Below, piece by piece: positions 1 through 8,205 of a stretch of DNA of 64,000 nucleotides. Where the stretch lies: positions 480,623 through 544,622 of the forward strand of contig NZ_JACOFU010000002.1 in assembly GCF_014284275.1 (NCBI RefSeq), in the 5' to 3' direction. The position numbers and the translations under genes are program-made. The notes beneath the pieces were generated by a model that saw nothing but the letters and a program-made list of their open reading frames with translations, was not told the DNA's origin and searched no databases. The DNA comes from Affinundibacterium amnicola. GTDB taxonomy: Bacteria > Pseudomonadota > Gammaproteobacteria > Burkholderiales > Burkholderiaceae_D. Every line of letters starts with the position of its first letter. Position 1 is the stretch's first letter.

Positions 1-550
1 GCAAATGACCGAATGCCAAAGCGCCGATCAATAAACCCGGCACAATTTTGTCGCAAATACCAAGACACAGAGTCGCATCGAATGCATCATGCGACAAAGC
101 AATCGCCGTTGCTTGCGCAATCACATCACGTGAGAACAAAGATAATTCCATACCTGGACGACCTTGCGTCACGCCATCACACATCGCTGGCACGCCGCCA
201 GCGACTTGGGCTGTCGCGTTGAATCGTAATGCCGCTTCTTTAATTTGATCAGGGTAAGTTGCGTAAGGCTGATGCGCCGATAACATATCGTTGTAAGCTG
301 TCACGATACCGATATTCGGTTTCTGCGCCTGATTCAACCAGATTTTAGTCTTACTATCCGCCGCCGCATTCGCATGCGCCTGATTCGCACAAGATAAGCT
401 GGCGCGACGCGGGCCACGGTTGCGCAGTTGTTCTAAGCGCACCAAGTATTCAGCACGCAAAATCTTGCTGCGTTCAGTAATGCGCTGCGTAACTGCATCA
501 ACTACTTTGTTGATTGCAACTTGATTTATATTTTGTCCAGAAGTCGTCAT
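1..550 (-). CDS. edd: Phosphogluconate dehydratase (Edd), N-terminal part, cut by window edge
   Basis: Edd dehydrates 6-phosphogluconate to 2-keto-3-deoxy-6-phosphogluconate, the first dedicated Entner-Doudoroff step; the family carries an Fe-S cluster. Translating the minus strand from the ATG at 550 gives about 183 residues that run off the window. Family features visible are [55 protein letters not shown] and the Cys-containing [12 protein letters not shown] near the cut end. The gene is divergent from zwf across a 377-bp region holding two HexR-like sites, which fits coordinated control of glucose catabolism. Only the N-terminal third is here, so completeness cannot be judged. Confidence 0.93.
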   Translation of the reverse strand, partial: MTTSGQNINQVAINKVVDAVTQRITERSKILRAEYLVRLEQLRNRGPRRASLSCANQAHANAAADSKTKIWLNQAQKPNIGIVTAYNDMLSAHQPYATYPDQIKEAALRFNATAQVAGGVPAMCDGVTQGRPGMELSLFSRDVIAQATAIALSHDAFDATLCLGICDKIVPGLLIGALAFGHL

Positions 551-609
551 AGTTTTGTGGGTGTATCTAATTCGAATAACTGAAAGATAGCACAAAAACA
601 GAAAAAAAC

Positions 610-624
610 TGTAACAAACTTTCA
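610..624. promoter_or_regulatory. Candidate HexR operator (edd-proximal)
   Basis: TGTAACAAACTTTCA matches about 11 of 15 positions of the gammaproteobacterial HexR palindrome TGTAATTAAATTACA (consensus from memory). It lies 60 bp upstream of edd. The match alone is weak; the location and the hexR gene 2.8 kb away are the main support. Confidence 0.4.
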
Positions 625-671
625 GAAAAGCGATATTTTTCCATTTAAAACATAAAAACCATCAAAAATAT

Positions 672-686
672 CGTAATGAAACTACA
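672..686. promoter_or_regulatory. Candidate HexR operator (zwf-proximal)
   Basis: CGTAATGAAACTACA matches about 12 of 15 positions of the HexR consensus TGTAATTAAATTACA, with both half-sites recognisable (GTAAT and CTACA). It lies in the edd-zwf divergent region, just upstream of a possible zwf -10 box. HexR represses zwf and edd in other proteobacteria until KDPG releases it. Confidence 0.5.
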
Positions 687-741
687 TTTTTGAAGAAATA
701 TGGTTTAAGCTATGGCATAATTTATGGCGTTAAAAGTTCAA

Positions 742-868
742 TTCAAAACCCCTCAACGCAGAGACACCGAGACACTGAGGAAAAGCAAAACAGAGGAGTT
801 CGTGGCTCGTTTCGCTTTTCTCCTTTTAAACTCTGCGCCTCTGTGTCTCGGCGTTGAGGGGTTTAAAA
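742..868. repeat. Large inverted repeat, CGCAGAG type, in zwf leader
   Basis: The left arm around 745-780 (AAACCCCTCAACGC then GAGACAC) is mirrored by the right arm at 831-866. The outer 14 bases pair perfectly, followed by shorter matches, and an inner stem pairs AAAAGC..AAAC with GTTTCGCTTTT. The motif family resembles the inverted repeat at 62798-62860. It is probably a dispersed non-coding repeat that can fold as a long hairpin. Confidence 0.7.
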
Positions 869-927
869 ATGTTCATTAATTTCAACAAACGAAATTATTT
901 TTCTAATTAGGATTAAACGGAGTCCAC

Positions 928-2385
928 ATGACTACTTTTGTATTGTTTGGCGGTACTGGCGATCTGGCAAAACGCAAGATCATTCCTGCACTGTACAGCG
1001 CGTTCGTCAATGGACGTCTTGATCCCGAATTTAGTTTTATCGGTGCTGCGCGTGAAGCACTCAGCGATGATGATTTCCGCACCCGCGTTGCGGCGAGCAT
1101 AGAAACTTATGCGGCAAAAGCGAATGGCACGCCGGAACAATTAGCAGCCTTCTTGGCACTCACGGGTTACTCGAAAATTGATGCAAAAGTACCGGGTGAT
1201 TTTGATGCATTGAAAGCGCGGGTCAATGCAGACACTACAAAAGCAAAATTATTCTATCTGGCGATCGGCCCTGACATTTTCATTCCAGTCGTCGAGCAAT
1301 TATCTAAACATGGTCTGGTTGAAGGCAATGCCCGCGTTGTAGTCGAAAAACCTTTGGGTCGCGATGCAAAATCTGCCAAGGAAATCAATTCAGCTTTGCG
1401 CACTTATTTAAACGAAAATCAAATCTATCGTATCGACCATTACCTCGGTAAAGAAATGGTGCAGAATTTGTTTGCACTACGTTTTGCTAACTCTTTCCTT
1501 GAGCCTTTGTGGAACCGCAAATGGATACAAGACGTACAAATCTCCATCTCTGAACAAGTCGGCGTAGAAACCCGTGGTGATTTCTATGACAAAACAGGCG
1601 CATTGCGTGACATGGTGCAAAACCATTTATTGCAATTAGTTTCTATCGTCGCAATGGAACCGCCAGTCAATGCCAATCCTGATGCCATCCGTGATGAAAA
1701 AGTCAAAGTCTTACGTGCACTACGCAAATTCACTGCGGATGACGTAGCGAAGAAAACGGTACGTGGACAATATCGCGCTGGTGCGGTCGATGGCAAACCT
1801 GTCATTGGCTATCAACATGAACCTGGCGTACCAACTTCCAGCCGTGCCGAAACCTTTGTCGCCATTCGCGCTGAGATTGATAACTGGCGCTGGGCTGGCG
1901 TACCGTTCTACCTGCGTACAGGTAAGCGTATGGCAAGTCGCTGCGCTGAAATTACGATTAATTTCAAACCAATTCCGTATTCCATTTTCGGCAAAGGCCA
2001 AGGGCCACTTCGCTCAAATCGTCTGGTCATCACTTTGCAACCAGAAGAAAGCGTGCAATTGTTCATGAAGGCGAAAGAGCCGGGCGAAGGCATACGTTTA
2101 TCCGATGTGGCTTTGAATTTGGATTTTGCTGAGGCATCAAATTTACGCCGCGTGGAATCGTATGAACGCTTATTGCTCGACGCATTGCATGGCGATCTGA
2201 CTTTGTTTGTGCGTGATGATGAATTGGGCGCAGCATGGGAATGGATCGATCCGATTATGTCGGCTTGGGATAACGATGCCGAAGGTTTGAAATCCTATAT
2301 CGCAGGCAGCTGGGGCCCAGCCGCAGCAAGTTATTTGTTAGCGCAACACGGAGCAGCGTGGGGCGAAGAGTATGTAGAAGGCTAA
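928..2385 (+). CDS. zwf: Glucose-6-phosphate 1-dehydrogenase
   Basis: Oxidises glucose-6-phosphate to 6-phosphogluconolactone with NAD(P)+, the cytosolic entry to the Entner-Doudoroff and oxidative pentose phosphate routes. The 485 residues match the normal length. The N-terminal Rossmann motif FGGTGDLAKRK (residues 7-17), the EKPLGRD motif and the active-site RIDHYLGKE signature (about residue 170) are intact. The ATG at 928 has GGAG five bases upstream. pgl follows after 7 bp, so the two are probably co-transcribed. Control by HexR is inferred from upstream sites. Confidence 0.97.
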   Translation: MTTFVLFGGTGDLAKRKIIPALYSAFVNGRLDPEFSFIGAAREALSDDDFRTRVAASIETYAAKANGTPEQLAAFLALTGYSKIDAKVPGDFDALKARVNADTTKAKLFYLAIGPDIFIPVVEQLSKHGLVEGNARVVVEKPLGRDAKSAKEINSALRTYLNENQIYRIDHYLGKEMVQNLFALRFANSFLEPLWNRKWIQDVQISISEQVGVETRGDFYDKTGALRDMVQNHLLQLVSIVAMEPPVNANPDAIRDEKVKVLRALRKFTADDVAKKTVRGQYRAGAVDGKPVIGYQHEPGVPTSSRAETFVAIRAEIDNWRWAGVPFYLRTGKRMASRCAEITINFKPIPYSIFGKGQGPLRSNRLVITLQPEESVQLFMKAKEPGEGIRLSDVALNLDFAEASNLRRVESYERLLLDALHGDLTLFVRDDELGAAWEWIDPIMSAWDNDAEGLKSYIAGSWGPAAASYLLAQHGAAWGEEYVEG

Positions 2386-2392
2386 GCAGAAC

Positions 2393-3154
2393 ATGGACGC
2401 GGTGATGGAGACTATAGGACAACAAGTGAACAATCAGATTATTAATCCAAATATCGATGGAAATATTAATGGAAATGTTAATGCGCAATTTCGCCGTTTC
2501 GAGAATTTCGGCGAACTGACAAAATCACTGGTGAATGAGTGGGTAGATATAATCGATATTGCCGCCTCCGAAAATCGCCCTGCCGCATTTGCCTTAGCGG
2601 GCGGTTCAACACCGGCACCTGTATATCGCGAACTCGATCAAGCCTTGGCACAACGCACACCATCCGATGTGCGCTTGACCGCAACGGATGAACGCTGGGT
2701 CAATGATAATGATCCGCAAAGCAATGAAGGTTTGTTCAAAAAATGCCTGCCACTCAGCTATGGCAAACAGTGGAATCTGGTATCTTTAAAAAACGCAGCA
2801 AATACACCAGAAGTGGCGATGGAAGCCATCAACGAACGCCTGCATCAACAGTTACCAGGACGTTTTAGTGCGGTGCTATTGGGCATGGGGGCAGATGGTC
2901 ATATCGCTTCCCTATTCCCCGGTGCTCCCGTGCAAGCTGATGGTTTGGATTGCCTCGCCGCAGTCCATCCGCAAACCCATCAAACGCGGATTTCACTATC
3001 CCTACCACGTTTATTACAAACAGAAAAAATCTGGCTAGTGATTACCGGCGACGAGAAGCGTCAGGTATTTGAAAGCGCATTAACGACAAGTCTGCCTATC
3101 ACCAAGCTGCTAAAGCAGGCACAATGTCAGATTGAAGTTTTTTGGTGCCCTTAA
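2393..3154 (+). CDS. pgl: 6-phosphogluconolactonase with Asn-rich N-terminal extension
   Basis: Hydrolyses 6-phosphogluconolactone to 6-phosphogluconate in the cytosol, the step after Zwf. The SugarP-isomerase-like fold is shown by FALAGGSTPAPVYREL, ATDERWV and the catalytic-region motif MGADGHIASLFPGAP. Homology starts near FRRFENFGELTKSL (about residue 33). The preceding stretch is low-complexity and rich in Asn and Gly, and unusual for the family. The start is uncertain: ATG 2393 has a distant AGAAGG, whereas an in-frame GTG at 2426 has AGGA six bases upstream. No terminator precedes the REP-like repeat downstream. Confidence 0.93.
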   Translation: MDAVMETIGQQVNNQIINPNIDGNINGNVNAQFRRFENFGELTKSLVNEWVDIIDIAASENRPAAFALAGGSTPAPVYRELDQALAQRTPSDVRLTATDERWVNDNDPQSNEGLFKKCLPLSYGKQWNLVSLKNAANTPEVAMEAINERLHQQLPGRFSAVLLGMGADGHIASLFPGAPVQADGLDCLAAVHPQTHQTRISLSLPRLLQTEKIWLVITGDEKRQVFESALTTSLPITKLLKQAQCQIEVFWCP

Positions 3155-3252
3155 ATATAAAGACTGCTTTGGAAAGTCACTAGAGCCAAAACTTCACTGG
3201 AAGTGCCTACATGAGATCTAATGGTGTTCAGTTAAGCCCTACAAAATGAACG

Positions 3253-3327
3253 GTCATTCCCGCGAAGGCGGGAATCTAGTGTCTTTAAGCTGTTACGTCA
3301 CTGGATTCCCGCCTTCGCGGGAACGAC
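3253..3327. repeat. REP-like inverted pair of CCCGCGAAGGCGGG palindromes
   Basis: The left arm (3253-3281) and the reverse complement of the right arm (3299-3327) agree at 27 of 29 bases, and each arm contains its own palindrome ATTCCCGCGAAGGCGGGAAT. This motif is a widely dispersed extragenic repeat in proteobacteria. It sits between pgl and hexR and may stabilise the 3' end of the zwf-pgl mRNA. Confidence 0.85.
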
Positions 3328-3451
3328 AAATTTTCAGCGTATCCGCTTAACTGAGCGGTGTTTCTTCAAAAGGCCGCTTTTTTAATAAACACGCATTCAA
3401 TTTGACTTAATTCGCAACACAAAAACGTATAAGACAAAAGGCAATCACAAC

Positions 3452-4363
3452 ATGGTCAACGTACTTTCCACTAAAAACACCACGACCAATAATCCTCCTG
3501 AAAAAGGATTACTGGCACGCATACGCGTCGCCAGTACTGCACTAAGTCGCGCTGAGCGACAAGTCGCTGATTTCCTTTTACAGAAGCCACACGATGCTTT
3601 AGAGATGTCGATACGCGTGTTGGCACAAGTTTGTAATGTCAGCGAACCGACAGTTGCACGCTTTGCGCAATCCTTAGGTTTTGATGGTTTTAAGTCTTTT
3701 AAACTGGCATTTGCAAAAAGCTTGGCAACGGGAATTCCTTACTTACATCTGGATGTGAATCAGGCCGATCATGTGAAAGATGTTTTACCGAAAGTATTTG
3801 ACCGCACAATTGCAGCGCTCATGGAAGCACGCAACACCGCCAACAGCGCGACCTTTGAAGCGGCGGTCAATCTGCTGGCGAGAGCACGTCGTATCGAATG
3901 CTACGGCCTCGGCTACTCGGGTGCATTAGCAATTGATGCGCAACTCAAATTCTTCCGTTTTGGGATTCCGACCACCGTATTTTGCGACGCGCATTTACAA
4001 GCGCAATCTGCAAGTTTGTTAAACAGTGACTGTTTGGTCGTCGCCTTTTCTCGCACCGGTCGCACCCGCGATTTAATTCGCAGCGTACAACTGGCCAAAG
4101 GCACTGGTGCCAAGGTCTTAGTCCTGTGCGCAAGCGGTGGCCCTTTAGCAGAATTAGCCGATGTACACATTAGCGTCGATGTGGAAGAAGATCCTGATAT
4201 CTATACACCGATGACTTCACGTCTGGCGCACTTAACTTACATTGATGCATTAGCAGTTGCGGTCACACTATTACGTGGCCCGGCGGCGATTGACATGCTA
4301 GAACGTGCGAAAGCAAGCATTTCTGAGAAAAGATTGGTCTCAAAATTGGACGAGGCACTTTGA
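3452..4363 (+). CDS. hexR: HexR-type RpiR-family transcriptional regulator
   Basis: A KDPG-sensing repressor of central carbon genes in related bacteria. An N-terminal RpiR helix-turn-helix (residues 20-95, including LSRAERQVADFLL and NVSEPTVARFAQSLGFDGFKSFK) is followed by a sugar-isomerase SIS domain (about 130-265) with GLGYSGALAIDAQLKF and VVAFSRTGRTRDLI. At 303 residues the length is normal. The start has AAGGC upstream. Its position behind zwf-pgl and the HexR-like sites in the edd-zwf region support the name over other RpiR regulators. Confidence 0.9.
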   Translation: MVNVLSTKNTTTNNPPEKGLLARIRVASTALSRAERQVADFLLQKPHDALEMSIRVLAQVCNVSEPTVARFAQSLGFDGFKSFKLAFAKSLATGIPYLHLDVNQADHVKDVLPKVFDRTIAALMEARNTANSATFEAAVNLLARARRIECYGLGYSGALAIDAQLKFFRFGIPTTVFCDAHLQAQSASLLNSDCLVVAFSRTGRTRDLIRSVQLAKGTGAKVLVLCASGGPLAELADVHISVDVEEDPDIYTPMTSRLAHLTYIDALAVAVTLLRGPAAIDMLERAKASISEKRLVSKLDEAL

Positions 4364-4480
4364 TTGATTCTTTTTGCTGCAAGTTTCGATTACAACAAAG
4401 TCACAGAATTATTCAAAAATCATGCACTAGTACGGTAATTTCTGGCAAGCTATTCTTATCTTTAAAAAGGGCTAGCTTTT

Positions 4481-5320
4481 ATGACACAACTCAGTCTGCT
4501 CCAAGTTACTGACAATCTCAAAGATCTACCTACCCTGCCAGCAGTCGTGATGGAGTTGCTGAATAATCTCGACCAAGAGGATACCGACATCTCCATCTTG
4601 GCGAAAAAAGTAACGCAAGATTTAGCGCTCACGGCAAAAACTTTGCGCTACGCAAATTCACCGTTTTACTCAACACTCATTAAGGTCACCACAATACAGC
4701 AAGCGATTTCTTTACTAGGTATGGAAACCGTCAAACAAATGGTATTGTCGGCTGCACTCTCTGGCTGTTTTCCAGAAAATAATTGCGAGGGATTTGATCA
4801 CAAGGCTTTTTGGAAGCATTCCAACGCTGTCGCCTATGTTTCAAAATTAATCGCACGCCGAATGAATTTCAATGAAGATGTCGCATTCACCGCAGGTCTT
4901 CTACACGACATAGGCTTACTCGCATTAGTCACACTATTTCCCCAACATTTTGAACAAGTCATCGCTTATCGAAAATCTGGCCTGGCGACACAGTTTGAAG
5001 CGGAGAGAAAGATTCTGGGAATAGATCACGCCGCCGTTGGAGAAGCATTGGCGGTGGAGTGGAATTTTTCAGATGTGATGAAAAATGCGATCGCCGGACA
5101 CCATCAACCAGATCAACCGGGTATAGGATTTCTAGCATCGATTATTCATGTTGCGGATGGCATTACCCATATGCTCAATCATCATGATGCACCGGCAACC
5201 CAAACTATTTCTGTTTCTATTGTGTCTTGGAATAGCTTAAACCTGGATCAAGCCTCACTTGACACTCTCATCGAAGAGGCTCGTATTAAGTTTAAAAAAT
5301 TAGAGCAGACAGATTTATAA
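4481..5320 (+). CDS. HDOD domain protein
   Basis: A 279-residue single-domain HDOD protein. The family is related to HD phosphohydrolases but usually lacks a full metal site, and takes part in signalling. The N-terminal LPTLPAVVMELL start, the middle ITTIQQAISLLGMETVKQMV-like segment and GLLHDIGLLALVTLFP are typical. The LHDIG element keeps an HD pair (about residue 145), and AGHHQP follows near 207. The gene is monocistronic and convergent with the FliL-like gene. Target and ligand are unknown; no GGDEF or receiver partner is fused. Confidence 0.85.
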   Translation: MTQLSLLQVTDNLKDLPTLPAVVMELLNNLDQEDTDISILAKKVTQDLALTAKTLRYANSPFYSTLIKVTTIQQAISLLGMETVKQMVLSAALSGCFPENNCEGFDHKAFWKHSNAVAYVSKLIARRMNFNEDVAFTAGLLHDIGLLALVTLFPQHFEQVIAYRKSGLATQFEAERKILGIDHAAVGEALAVEWNFSDVMKNAIAGHHQPDQPGIGFLASIIHVADGITHMLNHHDAPATQTISVSIVSWNSLNLDQASLDTLIEEARIKFKKLEQTDL

Positions 5321-5385
5321 ATGGGATATTGACCAACTTTTTTCAGCATTTAGGAAAATAGTTGAGATTATTTGCCTAAACGAAT

Positions 5386-5832
5386 TCAATCATTTCGCTG
5401 ATCTTGCAACAGCAATTCAGTCACCATAACTGCCTGTACTTTATCCGTTTTAAAAACCACGTTGAATTTTCGTGCCAGTTCATTTTGAAACTCAGTCATT
5501 CCCTCTTTACTGCGCAAACTCTCTAAATCGAGGGAAGTTAATTCTTTTCTGAACTGTTCGTTCAGTGCCGCCTTATTGTCCTTCAACCAATCATCGTCAT
5601 CCTTACTCACCTGCACACTGACTGACAATCTCGCTACCAAACCTTGATCATTGACGACACTTTGTTTCAATTCAGAATAAGTTGAATTTGAAATGTTTCT
5701 ATCCGCAACCCGACTAAGATAAATGTAGATTGCTACGCCCGCAAAAAATAGTAAAACGACGCTAGCTGCATAGATAGCGAAACGGTCCGAGGCAACTTTT
5801 TTCTTGTTCTGATTAACTTTGCTTATCGACAT
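5386..5832 (-). CDS. Small single-pass membrane protein, FliL-like
   Basis: A 148-residue protein with a basic N-terminus, one transmembrane helix (about residues 18-40) and an extracytoplasmic domain. The architecture and the ending (NVVFKTDKVQAVMVTELLLQ) recall FliL, the flagellar basal-body protein whose C-terminal domain binds stator units, but overall similarity by eye is modest. GAGG precedes the ATG. It lies 17 bp after the acyltransferase gene on the same strand, so the two are probably co-transcribed. No flagellar genes are nearby, so the FliL call is tentative. Confidence 0.5.
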   Translation of the reverse strand: MSISKVNQNKKKVASDRFAIYAASVVLLFFAGVAIYIYLSRVADRNISNSTYSELKQSVVNDQGLVARLSVSVQVSKDDDDWLKDNKAALNEQFRKELTSLDLESLRSKEGMTEFQNELARKFNVVFKTDKVQAVMVTELLLQDQRND

Positions 5833-5849
5833 CGAAACCTCATTCTCAA

Positions 5850-6479
5850 TTAGTCCGTCTTCGTATCCGATTTTTTAGGGGAATTGACTTGTATCTGCTC
5901 GCCATCAAATTGTTGAGGATTCTTACCTGTAAAGCCAGCATAGAACTGACGAATTAAAATCATATCCTCTTCAATGTTGCCGCAAGGATAGAACAATTTA
6001 CCGACTCCGCCAATCTTTTCTTTAAAATCAACGTAAGCCAAACCCAAAGGCACACCTGCGCCGTGCGCAATATAATAAAAACCTGTTTTCCAACGTGTCA
6101 CTTTGCCACGTGTTCCTTCGGGCGGAACAATCACAATGATCTTTTCATTTTGATTAAATGCTGCGATCGTCCCTTCCACTAAATTTCCAGATTGGGAACG
6201 GTCAACCGGAATCCCGCCCAGCCAACGCATAATCGCGCCAAAAAATGGGGGAAACAAACTCGACTTTCCCATCCAGTACACATCCAGGCGCAAAACAAAA
6301 CAAAGCATCAAGGCAATCGGAAAATCCCAATTACTAGTATGTGGTGCAGCGATCAACACGCATTTTTGTACGTCAGCTGCTGTCCGGTCTACACGCCAGC
6401 CAAGCAGTCGTAAAATCAAGGCTGAAATCCAACGCATGATCGTGTTAATAATGGGTGTTTTAAAGATAGTGAAATGCAT
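5850..6479 (-). CDS. Lysophospholipid (1-acylglycerol-3-phosphate) acyltransferase family protein
   Basis: A PlsC-superfamily acyltransferase, probably acting on lysophospholipid at the inner membrane. The catalytic HxxxxD motif is HTSNWD, followed by the glycerophosphate-binding block PVDRSQSGNL and the PPEGTRGKVTRWKTGFYYIA block. The protein is about 209 residues from the ATG at 6479. An in-frame GTG at 6512 would add 11 residues, and an ATG at 6437 (MRWISALI) matches where relatives usually begin; none has a strong Shine-Dalgarno. It is the first gene of a pair with the FliL-like gene. Confidence 0.85.
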   Translation of the reverse strand: MHFTIFKTPIINTIMRWISALILRLLGWRVDRTAADVQKCVLIAAPHTSNWDFPIALMLCFVLRLDVYWMGKSSLFPPFFGAIMRWLGGIPVDRSQSGNLVEGTIAAFNQNEKIIVIVPPEGTRGKVTRWKTGFYYIAHGAGVPLGLAYVDFKEKIGGVGKLFYPCGNIEEDMILIRQFYAGFTGKNPQQFDGEQIQVNSPKKSDTKTD

Positions 6480-6627
6480 AAGGTGATCGCTTTTGAAGCG
6501 ATATTGAAGCACTAGACTGGACTATTTAGCAACAGTCGCAGTCAAGCTTTTCAATATGTCGCTTGCGGTTTCAAGGTGAGGTTTTTTTATAATTATGTTG
6601 TCTTACTTTTTTGTACTTCTACACACC

Positions 6628-6661
6628 ATTGAATCTGCGTCAACACAAACGCAGATTCAAT
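6628..6661 (-). terminator. 13-bp perfect hairpin after parA-like gene
   Basis: ATTGAATCTGCGT (6628-6640) and ACGCAGATTCAAT (6649-6661) form a perfect stem with an 8-base loop, nine bases past the ParA stop. No U-run follows on the minus strand, so it may be an mRNA-stabilising or weak termination structure. Confidence 0.5.
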
Positions 6662-6669
6662 TCGGTGAT

Positions 6670-7284
6670 TTACTTCTTTGAGACCCAAGACAAAAGTTCA
6701 TCCCATTGCGCCAGATCTTTTTCAACTTTAGAAGGTGCGACATCCCAAAGTGTCGCGCCGTGTGCTGCTAACTGAATGTAATTTTGCGTATCGCGCAAGT
6801 AACCTAACACGGGCAAACCAAGCTGAGTGACATAGTGAGCCAATTGATCAGCAGCTTTTGTACGCGCATTCACCCGCATTCCCAATACGCCGACTTCACA
6901 CTTCTCATCACGTTTCGCCAATTTTTTCAGAAAATCTTCCGTCGCCAGAATATCGAACATGGATGCTTGTAAAGGCACCACCACTTTGTGAGCGATCTTC
7001 AAAATCGCATCGAGCTTATTGCCTTTAATTCCCGCAGGCGTATCAATCACGACATGACTCGTTCCCTTTGGTGGTTTGACGATGTTGCTGTCAGAAATTT
7101 CCCAACCTGCAATCGCTGGCAAATGTGCAGGACGCAAAGATAACCAAGCACGTGAAGAGTGTTGAGCATCGGCATCACCTAACATCACTTGATGTCCTTG
7201 TGAGGCAAAATACCCAGCAAGATTGGTTGAAAACGTGCTTTTACCAACGCCACCTTTAGGATTCATCACCGCGATCACTAGCAT
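6670..7284 (-). CDS. Orphan ParA/MinD-type P-loop ATPase
   Basis: A 204-residue ParA-superfamily ATPase. The deviant Walker A MNPKGGVGKST is at residues 7-17, then LGDADAQHSSRAW (switch I-like) and HVVIDTPAGIKG (Walker B). It lacks the N-terminal HTH of plasmid ParA and is shorter than chromosomal Soj (about 255). No ParB or parS-like partner lies next to it, so it is probably not the chromosome segregation ATPase. Small ParAs of this kind position protein cargo such as chemoreceptor or metabolic clusters. AAGGA sits five bases before the ATG. Confidence 0.85.
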   Translation of the reverse strand: MLVIAVMNPKGGVGKSTFSTNLAGYFASQGHQVMLGDADAQHSSRAWLSLRPAHLPAIAGWEISDSNIVKPPKGTSHVVIDTPAGIKGNKLDAILKIAHKVVVPLQASMFDILATEDFLKKLAKRDEKCEVGVLGMRVNARTKAADQLAHYVTQLGLPVLGYLRDTQNYIQLAAHGATLWDVAPSKVEKDLAQWDELLSWVSKK

Positions 7285-7362
7285 AGCTATTCCTTATCGA
7301 CGAAAACAACAGGGTAAAGAAGTTATACAAACCAAAATGCTGCCTGTGAAACGACAGAATCC

Positions 7363-8100
7363 TTACGCAGCAGATGAATTGTCCAGATCAGGCACCAACA
7401 AAGCAAGATGTTCAGGCTCCAAATAACACCACTCGCCTTCTTGCAAACCAAGCTTAGCGAGTGTTAACTGGCCAATCGAAGTACGCGTTAAGGCAGCACA
7501 ATGATTTCCCGCTGCCGCTAACATGCGTTTAACCTGATGGTATTTTCCTTGTTCCAACACAATTTGCAACTGAAATTCACCAAGCTGCACACAGCTTTGT
7601 GCAGCCAAAGGTGCCGGTTCATCATGCAATTGCACGCCAGACAATAGTTTTTGGACTAATTCATCTGTTACCGGCTCGGCGGTAGTCGCAACATACAACT
7701 TAGGAATATGTCGTTTGGGAGAAGATTGCGCATGAATAAATGGACCATCATCGGACATCAATAACATGCCCGTCGTATCATGGTCTAAACGCCCGACAGG
7801 CTGCACATCACGCCAACTTAATTGTTCTGGCAACAAAGTCAACACGCCAGGATGGTGCGAAGGTTTGCGCGAACACTCAAAATTTGCTGGTTTATTTAAA
7901 CACAAATAAACATGTTCGCGATAAGTCCACTCTTCTTCAAAAATCGTGAACACCAGTCCCTGGGTTTCTATCAATTCTTTGTAGTTGTCATGGACTACGC
8001 CGTTGATAGTCACTTCACCATCTTCAATCAGTTCACGACAATATTTACGGGTACCGAAGCCCTGCGATTGCAGAATACGGTCAAACGATAATTTACTCAT
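7363..8100 (-). CDS. rsuA: RsuA-family 16S rRNA pseudouridine synthase
   Basis: Isomerises a uridine (U516 in E. coli 16S rRNA) to pseudouridine during ribosome assembly. An N-terminal S4 RNA-binding domain (RILQSQGFGTRKYCRELI, residues 8-60) precedes the synthase domain, with the catalytic Asp in GRLDHDTTGMLL (about residue 104) and the conserved QGKYHQVKRM motif. The 245-residue length fits RsuA (231 in E. coli). No strong ribosome-binding site is visible. RluB/E/F paralogues share this fold, but the sequence around SRKPSHHPGVLTLLP favours RsuA. Confidence 0.87.
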   Translation of the reverse strand: MSKLSFDRILQSQGFGTRKYCRELIEDGEVTINGVVHDNYKELIETQGLVFTIFEEEWTYREHVYLCLNKPANFECSRKPSHHPGVLTLLPEQLSWRDVQPVGRLDHDTTGMLLMSDDGPFIHAQSSPKRHIPKLYVATTAEPVTDELVQKLLSGVQLHDEPAPLAAQSCVQLGEFQLQIVLEQGKYHQVKRMLAAAGNHCAALTRTSIGQLTLAKLGLQEGEWCYLEPEHLALLVPDLDNSSAA

Positions 8101-8158
8101 GGGAAAATGCTCAAAAAATGCAAGCCTGCATTTTACCTGCTAAGGATGCCGAGAAGCA

Positions 8159-8184
8159 AAAAAGCCTGCTGATGCAGGCTTTTT
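8159..8184 (-). terminator. Terminator of the M24 peptidase gene
   Basis: AAAAAGCCTGC / GCAGGCTTTTT forms an 11-bp stem with a four-base loop and a T-run on either strand, 20 bp beyond the stop of the gene at 8206. Confidence 0.88.
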
Positions 8185-8205
8185 GAGAATGCAGAAAGTT
8201 GGCAA

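Larger units (their letters stand above)
551..927. other. edd-zwf divergent regulatory region
   Basis: This non-coding stretch holds two HexR-like 15-mers (610-624 and 672-686) and, nearer zwf, a large inverted repeat (about 742-868). A run resembling a sigma-70 -10 box (GCATAAT, 715-721) lies just before the inverted repeat, so the repeat would fall in the zwf 5' leader if that promoter is used. No credible small ORF was seen. Confidence 0.6.
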
